A stretch of 5,403 nt of DNA from Flavobacteriaceae bacterium. GTDB lineage: Bacteria > Bacteroidota > Bacteroidia > Flavobacteriales > Flavobacteriaceae. Under the pieces are notes generated by a model that was not told the origin of the DNA, ran no database searches, and saw nothing but the letters and a program-made list of their open reading frames with translations. The stretch is from positions 1 to 5,403 of the forward strand of contig CANJDA010000149.1 of the NCBI GenBank assembly GCA_947472705.1, written 5' to 3'. Below are positions 1 to 4,176 of this stretch, one piece after another. Numbering within the stretch: position 1 is the first letter of the stretch; each line of letters starts with the position of its first letter. The translations under genes were made by a program, and so were the position numbers.

Positions 1-151
1 AACCTCTGAAGGTGCTGATGCTGCTCCTGAAGTTGAAACAGAAGAAGTAACAGAAGTTGCTGCTGCTGTTGAAACACCAGCTGTAGAAGTTGTAGAAGCT
101 GAAGCCACTACTGAAGTAGAAGCTACAGAAGAAACTAAATCTGAAGAATAA
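1..151 (+). CDS. rpsB: Ribosomal protein S2, C-terminal tail (5' end outside window)
   Basis: Only the last 49 codons are visible, read in the frame starting at base 2 and ending in TAA at 149-151. They encode a low-complexity acidic tail with 16 glutamates, one aspartate and a single lysine among Ala, Val and Thr. No folded S2 domain lies in the window, so the identity rests on two points. The next gene is tsf, and rpsB-tsf is one of the best-conserved gene pairs in bacteria. Bacteroidota S2 proteins also often carry an extra Glu/Ala-rich C-terminal extension. S2 sits on the 30S subunit near the platform and helps recruit S1. The tail is probably disordered and solvent-exposed, which is inference. 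Another acidic-tailed protein cannot be strictly excluded. Confidence 0.75.
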   Translation, partial: TSEGADAAPEVETEEVTEVAAAVETPAVEVVEAEATTEVEATEETKSEE

Positions 152-159
152 AACAAAAT

Positions 160-228
160 AATTACGAATTATGAATTAAGAATTACGGATTATTTACTCT
201 CGTAATTTCTACTTTGTAATTCGTAATT
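160..228. repeat. Long imperfect inverted repeat in the rpsB-tsf spacer
   Basis: The arms 160-187 and 201-228 pair over 28 positions with two mismatches and three G-U pairs, leaving a 13-nt loop (188-200). The outer 12 bp (AATTACGAATTA with its G-U-tolerant partner) are uninterrupted. Each arm also contains related direct words (AATTACGAATT, AATTAAGAATTACG), so the element looks like a decayed dispersed intergenic repeat of the AATTACGAATT type. There is no trailing T-run directly after the stem, so it is not a typical intrinsic terminator. In an rpsB-tsf transcript it could attenuate, stabilise the rpsB 3' end, or be a processing site; which of these applies is not known. Confidence 0.75.
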
Positions 229-236
229 TAATTTTG
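229..236 (+). promoter_or_regulatory. Possible -7 box for tsf (TAATTTTG)
   Basis: TAATTTTG matches the Bacteroidota -7 consensus TAnnTTTG and ends 30 nt before the tsf ATG. It directly abuts the right arm of the spacer hairpin. No good TTG lies 17-23 nt upstream; the nearest, at 214-216, is only 12 nt away. Such an AT-rich octamer can occur by chance in this DNA, so this is a weak call. If real, tsf would have its own short leader that excludes the hairpin. Confidence 0.25.
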
Positions 237-266
237 AAAACATTTTTAATTTAAAAATAAAATATT

Positions 267-1097
267 ATGTCAACAATAACAATTACTGCTGCAGACGTAA
301 ACAAACTTAGAACAATTACCGGTGCAGGAATGATGGACTGTAAAAAAGCTCTAGTAGAATCAGAAGGAGATTTTGATTTAGCTATTGAAAACCTTAGAAA
401 AAAAGGTCAAAAAGTAGCCGCTAATCGTTCAGACAGAGAATCTACAGAAGGAGCTGCCATTGCAGTTGTAAACGCAGACAAAACCGCTGGGGTTGTAATC
501 ACATTAAATTGTGAAACTGACTTCGTTGGAAAAAATGAAGGTTTCGTAAAGCTAGCTACAGATTTAGCAGCACTTGCTTTAAACTTTGATACTAAAGAAG
601 CATTTTTAGCTGCCGATTTCAACGGAATAACTGTTGCTGAAAAATTAATTGAGCAAACAGGAGTAATCGGTGAAAAAATCGAAATCAAATCTTTCGAGAA
701 ATTAGCTGGTGCTTTCGTAGGATCATACATTCATGCTGGTAACAAGATTGCTACTTTGGTAGCCTTATCTGCTAACGTTGCAGGTGGTGATGAAGCCGCA
801 AGAAATGTGGCTATGCAAGCTGCGGCTATGAACCCAATTGCTTTAAACGAAGCTGGTGTTGATGCTTCTATTATAGAAAAAGAAATAGAAATTGCTAAAG
901 ATCAATTACGTGCTGAAGGGAAACCAGAAGCTATGTTAGATAATATTGCTAAAGGTAAAATCCAACGTTTCTACAAAGATAATACTTTGGTAAACCAAGA
1001 TTATATCAAAGATGGTTCTATGAGCGTTGCTGCTTACGTTAAAACTGTAGATGCAGGTTTAACAGTAACAGGATTCCAAAGAGTTGCTTTAGGATAA
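267..1097 (+). CDS. tsf: Translation elongation factor Ts
   Basis: EF-Ts is the cytoplasmic guanine-nucleotide exchange factor that displaces GDP from EF-Tu so it can rebind GTP and aminoacyl-tRNA. The 276-residue protein is close to the usual bacterial length. The N-terminal UBA-like domain spans about residues 4-47 and holds the family signature LRTITGAGMMDCKKAL (14-29). The core begins around residue 60 and contains CETDFVGKNEGF (82-93); the Phe of TDFV is the residue that inserts into EF-Tu in known structures. The C-terminal part has LVNQDYIKDGSMSVAAYV (240-257), also typical. The ATG at 267 is supported because the signature follows at once. The upstream sequence is A/T-rich without a Shine-Dalgarno site, as usual in Bacteroidota. 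It follows rpsB by 115 nt and ends before a strong terminator, so it closes its transcription unit. Confidence 0.97.
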   Translation: MSTITITAADVNKLRTITGAGMMDCKKALVESEGDFDLAIENLRKKGQKVAANRSDRESTEGAAIAVVNADKTAGVVITLNCETDFVGKNEGFVKLATDLAALALNFDTKEAFLAADFNGITVAEKLIEQTGVIGEKIEIKSFEKLAGAFVGSYIHAGNKIATLVALSANVAGGDEAARNVAMQAAAMNPIALNEAGVDASIIEKEIEIAKDQLRAEGKPEAMLDNIAKGKIQRFYKDNTLVNQDYIKDGSMSVAAYVKTVDAGLTVTGFQRVALG

Positions 1098-1100
1098 TTT

Positions 1101-1121
1101 ATTCTGAACTGGTTTCAGAAT
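1101..1121 (+). repeat. Small perfect inverted repeat after tsf
   Basis: ATTCTGAA (1101-1108) and TTCAGAAT (1114-1121) form an 8-bp perfect stem with a 5-nt loop. It begins 3 nt after the tsf stop codon and ends 6 nt before the terminator stem. It may be a second 3'-end hairpin on the tsf mRNA; the stem is AT-rich and no function is shown. Confidence 0.55.
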
Positions 1122-1127
1122 CTCATA

Positions 1128-1166
1128 AAAAAACCCAAATCTTTCGATTTGGGTTTTTTGTTTTTT
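1128..1166. terminator. Bidirectional intrinsic terminator between tsf and the TonB receptor gene
   Basis: A 14-bp perfect stem (1128-1141 with 1146-1159) has a TTTC loop and a CCCAAATC/GATTTGGG core. On the plus strand the stem runs into T6-G-T6 (1154-1166), a classic intrinsic terminator for tsf. On the minus strand the A-run at 1127-1133 reads as a T-run, so the same element terminates the convergent receptor gene. The distal plus-strand T-run touches the receptor's TAA stop (1165-1167). Confidence 0.93.
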
Positions 1167-3285
1167 AAAACTTAAGACTCATTCCTACTAGAAAATTAAT
1201 TCCCGCCTGCGGATAATAATAGGGGTACACATCATACATATATCCATTGGAAACATATTTTTGGTTTAAAAAATTATTAACCAACCCCGTGAAAGTTATC
1301 GATTTAAAAACCGATTTAGGTTTCATTTCATACGAAATAGTGAAATCGTTTACCAGATAGCTTTTCAATTTTGCTTCAGGCGATTCAATGTTGTTCATAT
1401 ATTGCGCTCCAACATATTTTGTTAGTGTTGAAATTTGAATGCTTTCAATAGGCTTGTAGACCAAAATGGTAGCCGCTATATTACATGGGGAATAGGCAAT
1501 TTGTTTGGTTCCAAAATTCTGTCCTGCTATATTTAAGTCAAGGTTGTTATTTTGACTTGTGGTAAAATTAGCTTTAATTAAAAATTGTTTCGACAGTGCT
1601 AAAGCTGCATCTACCTCTAATCCTAAACGATAACTTTTTTCACTGTTGGACCGAATTGGGTTTCCTACCGCATCCAAATTTCCGGTTAAGATTAATTGAT
1701 CTTTATAGTACATACAATACAAATTAGTAGTCAATTTAAACTTAGTAGTTGTATACCTCCACCCCAATTCAAAATCATCTAATTTTTCAGGTTTTGCATT
1801 TCCACCCTCATAATCGGTTCGGTTGGGTTCCCGATTGGCTTTGGCATAGGAAAAATAAAGGGTGCTTTTTTCGTTTACAGAATAATTCACTCCTGCTTTG
1901 GGGTTGAAGAAATGAAAAGTGTCATTAACAACTGTGGGTTGAACACCATCTGCTTGGTAATTAACCTGGCGATATTGTACATCACCATACAAACTGATTT
2001 TCTTTGTTACTTGATAATTGACTTTCACAAAAATAGTTCCGTCTGTTTTGGTGGCAAAATCATCATAGTAATGGTCTCCTAATTCACTTGTTGACGCAAA
2101 TCGGGCCCAAATTACTTTCCCAAAATGCTTGCCTTCATATTTGTTCCAACTTCCGCCTATAAGTAAATCTAGTTTACTTTTTTTATAATTAACCGAAAAG
2201 GTAGTGCCATAAAAATCATTATCTAACCATTTTTGGCGAATTAAATCGGTTGTAGTTTCTCCAGCAATAGGTGTCAAACCATAAGCTAAAAAGTCTTGTG
2301 CGTTTTGATATTCTTCATAATAGCCTTTCCCTTTGGTGTAATGCAACGCCACATTAGTACTCCAGTTATGGGAAACTCTTTCATTCCAATGCAATTGAAA
2401 ATGATCTTGTTGGTAATTATCGGTTTGATTATCATAAAAACGAGTATTCCCAAAAGCATCGGTATACATCCCCGCAAAATTAAAGGTTCTGTCATTGGCT
2501 ATGGTTTCAGCGTCAACGCCATACCAAGATTGATACGTTTTTTCTTTTCCGCCAAAAACCAAGGCTTTGATTAAAGTCGTTTTACCCACATAAGTTCCTT
2601 GCAAAAAATAGGATTTTAAATCCGAAGAAGCTCTATCAATATACCCATGAGAATCGATATTGGATAATCTTCCCGCCAATTCAAAATAGTCGTTCAATAA
2701 ACCTGTACTAAATTTCACTGTATGTTTTCGAGTGTTAAAGCTTCCAAAAGAATTTGAAATCTCGCCATTACTCTCTTTGGAAAAACTATCTGTTAATAGG
2801 TTTAAACTCGCTCCAAAGGCTCCAGCTCCATTAGTAGAGGTCCCTACTCCGCGTTGCAATTGCATGTTTTCCACCGAAGAAGCAAAATCGGGCATGTCTA
2901 CAAAATAAGTACCACTGCTTTCAGCATCGTTATACGGAATTCCATTAATGGTAACATTGACACGAGTTGCATCGCTTCCTCGTACACGAATTCCGGTATA
3001 ACCTACGCCATTACCTGCATCCGAAGTAGTAACCACCGATGGCATGAAATTTAATAAAATAGGAATGTCTTGTCCAAGGTTACGCGATTGGATTGCAGTT
3101 TTGTCCATATTACTAAACGAAAACGGCGTTTTGGAAGTCACTCGAACCGCGGAGACCAAAACCTCATCAAGTTGGTTGACTTTGGTAGTGTCTTTGACTT
3201 TTTCTTGTGAGAAAGAAATGAAAGAAGAAAGAAGCAAGAGAAAAGTTAAAATAATCTTACTTCTAAAATGGAAAAAAAATTTCAT
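1165..3285 (-). CDS. TonB-dependent outer-membrane receptor, probable thiamine/TPP importer
   Basis: This is a 706-residue TonB-dependent receptor that would take up a scarce nutrient across the outer membrane using energy from TonB-ExbBD. Residues 1-27 form a signal peptide (basic start, hydrophobic 10-24, likely cut after SFSQ). A TonB-box-like DEVLVSA lies at 40-46 and the plug domain at about 50-165, including IRVRGSDATRVNVTINGIP (99-117). A 22-strand beta-barrel should fill the rest, and the chain ends in Phe (SLKF), as outer-membrane barrels usually do. There is no N-terminal carboxypeptidase-like domain and no adjacent SusD partner, so it is not a SusC-type glycan porin. Homology alone would suggest a generic FecA/siderophore-like receptor. 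The TPP riboswitch in its leader points instead to thiamine, its phosphates or precursors, as in the THI-regulated Bacteroidetes receptors called omr1 or OMthi. No thiamine transporter or kinase gene follows; the gene ends at a terminator. Confidence 0.9.
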   Translation of the reverse strand: MKFFFHFRSKIILTFLLLLSSFISFSQEKVKDTTKVNQLDEVLVSAVRVTSKTPFSFSNMDKTAIQSRNLGQDIPILLNFMPSVVTTSDAGNGVGYTGIRVRGSDATRVNVTINGIPYNDAESSGTYFVDMPDFASSVENMQLQRGVGTSTNGAGAFGASLNLLTDSFSKESNGEISNSFGSFNTRKHTVKFSTGLLNDYFELAGRLSNIDSHGYIDRASSDLKSYFLQGTYVGKTTLIKALVFGGKEKTYQSWYGVDAETIANDRTFNFAGMYTDAFGNTRFYDNQTDNYQQDHFQLHWNERVSHNWSTNVALHYTKGKGYYEEYQNAQDFLAYGLTPIAGETTTDLIRQKWLDNDFYGTTFSVNYKKSKLDLLIGGSWNKYEGKHFGKVIWARFASTSELGDHYYDDFATKTDGTIFVKVNYQVTKKISLYGDVQYRQVNYQADGVQPTVVNDTFHFFNPKAGVNYSVNEKSTLYFSYAKANREPNRTDYEGGNAKPEKLDDFELGWRYTTTKFKLTTNLYCMYYKDQLILTGNLDAVGNPIRSNSEKSYRLGLEVDAALALSKQFLIKANFTTSQNNNLDLNIAGQNFGTKQIAYSPCNIAATILVYKPIESIQISTLTKYVGAQYMNNIESPEAKLKSYLVNDFTISYEMKPKSVFKSITFTGLVNNFLNQKYVSNGYMYDVYPYYYPQAGINFLVGMSLKF

Positions 3286-3309
3286 TCGTAAAAATTGTTA
3301 CGAATAAAA
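3280..3309 (-). promoter_or_regulatory. Start-codon-sequestering hairpin of the receptor mRNA
   Basis: On the minus-strand RNA, 3309-3298 (UUUUAUUCGUAA) pairs with 3291-3280 (UUACGAAUGAAA) over 12 positions with one G-U pair, closing a 6-nt loop (3297-3292). The inner 8 bp are perfect. The AUG (3285-3283) lies wholly inside the stem. This fits the translational output domain of the upstream TPP aptamer. The pairing is read directly from sequence; its regulatory role is inferred. Confidence 0.7.
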
Positions 3310-3315
3310 GGGGTA
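3307..3315 (-). promoter_or_regulatory. Anti-sequestor segment complementary to the aptamer GGGGU strand
   Basis: On the RNA, ACCCCUUU (3314-3307) is perfectly complementary to AAAGGGGU (3452-3445) at the 5' side of the aptamer; U3315-G3444 adds a wobble pair. GGGU is also the 5' strand of aptamer helix P2, so the long-range pairing and the TPP-binding fold exclude each other. The UUU of this segment also forms the base of the start-codon hairpin. This arrangement is what a ligand-controlled switch needs; the mechanism is inferred. Confidence 0.55.
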
Positions 3316-3350
3316 ATTATTCTTTGGTTAAAAAATTAAATAATGTTCCT

Positions 3351-3382
3351 ATGACTACTGAGTGTGCACTCTCTTTTGTCAT
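3351..3382 (-). promoter_or_regulatory. Hairpin just downstream of the TPP aptamer
   Basis: AUGAC (3382-3378) pairs with GUCAU (3355-3351). Inside it, GAGU (3371-3368) pairs with ACUC (3363-3360) around a GCAC loop. The outer 5' arm overlaps the region that would form the 3' side of aptamer helix P1, so it may compete with P1. The U-rich stretch at 3340-3329 starts 10 nt after the stem, too far for a typical terminator. Confidence 0.4.
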
Positions 3383-3457
3383 TTTCCCTAAACAGCATTA
3401 CCTGTTCTAGGTTCGTTGGGTATAATCTCAGCCCTTGGTAGAGCACCCCTTTGAGAC
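3378..3457 (-). ncRNA. TPP riboswitch aptamer (THI element)
   Basis: All conserved TPP-aptamer blocks are present in order on the minus strand. GGGGUGC lies at 3449-3443. Helix P3 is GCUCU/AGGGC (3444-3440 with 3435-3431, one U-G pair). Next come CUGAGA (3431-3426), UACCC closing P2 (GGGU 3448-3445 with ACCC 3421-3418), and GAACCU (3414-3409). Helix P4 is CCUA/UAGG (3411-3408 with 3390-3387). Helix P5 is AACAG/CUGUU (3406-3402 with 3395-3391) around the conserved UAAUG loop, and GGGA follows at 3388-3385. P1 looks short and imperfect, so the outer limits are approximate. The element binds thiamine pyrophosphate, normally switching the downstream gene off when TPP is plentiful. It lies about 95 nt upstream of the receptor AUG in the same orientation. 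Confidence 0.95.
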
Positions 3458-3461
3458 GGGT

Positions 3462-3494
3462 CAAAGGTAACATTATAAATTGCAATAATCCAAA
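3462..3494 (-). promoter_or_regulatory. Promoter for the riboswitch-receptor transcript
   Basis: On the minus strand, TTTG (3494-3491) is followed after 21 nt by TACCTTTG (3469-3462), an exact match to the Bacteroidota -7 consensus TAnnTTTG with an accepted -33 spacing. Transcription would start near 3455-3458, right at the 5' edge of the TPP aptamer, as expected for a riboswitch leader. Position and consensus both support it; no start site has been measured. Confidence 0.65.
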
Positions 3495-3520
3495 TCCAAT
3501 TTCCTGAATAACACTTGAGC

Positions 3521-3766
3521 TTACGATTTATTTTTTATTTTGGTATAACAACTAACCACACTGCCTATAATTATTAGTAACCCATATAGACAATCCAATA
3601 ATCCTGTATTGACAGACATCATACCTTTTGAATTATAACTCAGGCTTGACCTATGATTGATTTCATCATTAATACCGAAGTAGATCAGGCAACATCCTAA
3701 GATTAAAAAAAACACTTCTAAATAATAGTGCCTTATGGTATTTCGTTTCGGCTTATTATTTTCCAT
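3521..3766 (-). CDS. Small putative two-span membrane protein of unknown function
   Basis: The gene encodes 81 residues that I do not recognise as any family. The visible layout is a basic start (KPKR, HYY), a hydrophobic segment at about residues 14-31 (YLEVFFLILGCCLIYFGI), a polar Ser/Asn-rich middle (32-55), a second hydrophobic segment at about 56-75 (LLDCLYGLLIIIGSVVSCYT), and a Lys-rich end (KIKNKS). This suggests a small inner-membrane hairpin protein with both ends in the cytoplasm. Its ATG is 8 nt after the arfB stop codon on the same strand, so it is probably co-transcribed with arfB. I see no terminator behind it before the receptor promoter. It contains four cysteines, three of them within the predicted membrane segments. 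The even amphipathic layout and tight spacing favour a real gene, but homologues would have to confirm it. Confidence 0.6.
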   Translation of the reverse strand: MENNKPKRNTIRHYYLEVFFLILGCCLIYFGINDEINHRSSLSYNSKGMMSVNTGLLDCLYGLLIIIGSVVSCYTKIKNKS

Positions 3767-3774
3767 TTATTCTA

Positions 3775-4176
3775 CTAAAAATGTGGTTTGCGCCTATTTT
3801 GTTTCAGCTCGGAGAGATTGCGTTTGGCTTTAATTCTTTTTTCAATCACGGAACGGGGAATTTTGGTTGCCTTTCTTTTCTTAGGAACTTGCAATGCTTT
3901 TTTTATCAGTTCCAAAAAACGTTTAGTAACAATTTCTTTGTTTTTGAGTTGGCTCCGGTCTTCATCACAGTTTAAAATCAGCAAGTTTTCGGAAGATAAT
4001 TTGGTAGCTAATCTGGAGAAAAGTAATTCTTTTTCTTCCACTGTAAAGGCTTGCGAAGTTCCTAAATTAAAGGTCAATACTACTTTTGAAGAAACTTTAT
4101 TTACGTTTTGCCCACCAGCACCTGAGCTCCTCACCGCTTTATACTGAAGCTCCGTAAGCAACAACTCAGTTTTCAT
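3775..4176 (-). CDS. arfB: Alternative ribosome-rescue factor ArfB (YaeJ), peptidyl-tRNA hydrolase
   Basis: ArfB frees ribosomes stalled at the end of mRNAs lacking a stop codon by hydrolysing the peptidyl-tRNA. The 133 residues match the family's usual length of about 140. The release-factor-like domain at about 1-95 carries RSSGAGGQNVNKVSSKVVL (16-34) with the catalytic GGQ at 21-23. After a linker, the Lys/Arg-rich tail (about 98-133, starting PKKRKATKIPRS) matches the ArfB tail that enters the empty mRNA channel. No codon-recognition domain is present, which separates it from RF1 and RF2. The ATG overlaps the end of the upstream DUF4301 gene by 11 nt, suggesting translational coupling, and the small membrane-protein gene follows 8 nt after its TAG. 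The start is supported because the conserved LLTELQYKAVRSSGAGGQ begins within a few residues. Confidence 0.95.
   Translation of the reverse strand: MKTELLLTELQYKAVRSSGAGGQNVNKVSSKVVLTFNLGTSQAFTVEEKELLFSRLATKLSSENLLILNCDEDRSQLKNKEIVTKRFLELIKKALQVPKKRKATKIPRSVIEKRIKAKRNLSELKQNRRKPHF

Noticed and set aside
407..730. Minus-strand 107-codon open frame inside tsf
   Set aside because: It is antisense to the highly conserved EF-Ts coding sequence and has no family resemblance.
2286..3307. Open frames on both strands within or over the receptor gene (2286-2495 minus; 2296-2574, 2854-3054 and 3044-3307 plus)
   Set aside because: They are shadows of the receptor reading frame, with no recognisable domain and no start context.
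3329..3382. Intrinsic terminator in the riboswitch output region
   Set aside because: The U-rich stretch (3340-3329) begins 10 nt after the only nearby stem and is interrupted by AA, so a transcriptional switch is less likely than the start-codon hairpin.
3300..3416. Alternative pairing of ACGAA in the aptamer (3416-3412) with UUCGU (3304-3300) in the start-codon hairpin
   Set aside because: Only 5 bp, and it would cross the GGGGU/ACCCC pairing as a pseudoknot. ACGAA includes conserved aptamer bases, so the match is probably incidental.
3448..3467. Inverted repeat CCTTTGA/TCAAAGG with a 6-nt loop over the -7 box, as an RNA hairpin or a regulator's operator
   Set aside because: The predicted transcript starts between the arms, so the RNA would lack one arm. 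As a DNA operator it is possible but has no other support; both arms are explained by the -7 box and the conserved GGGG block.
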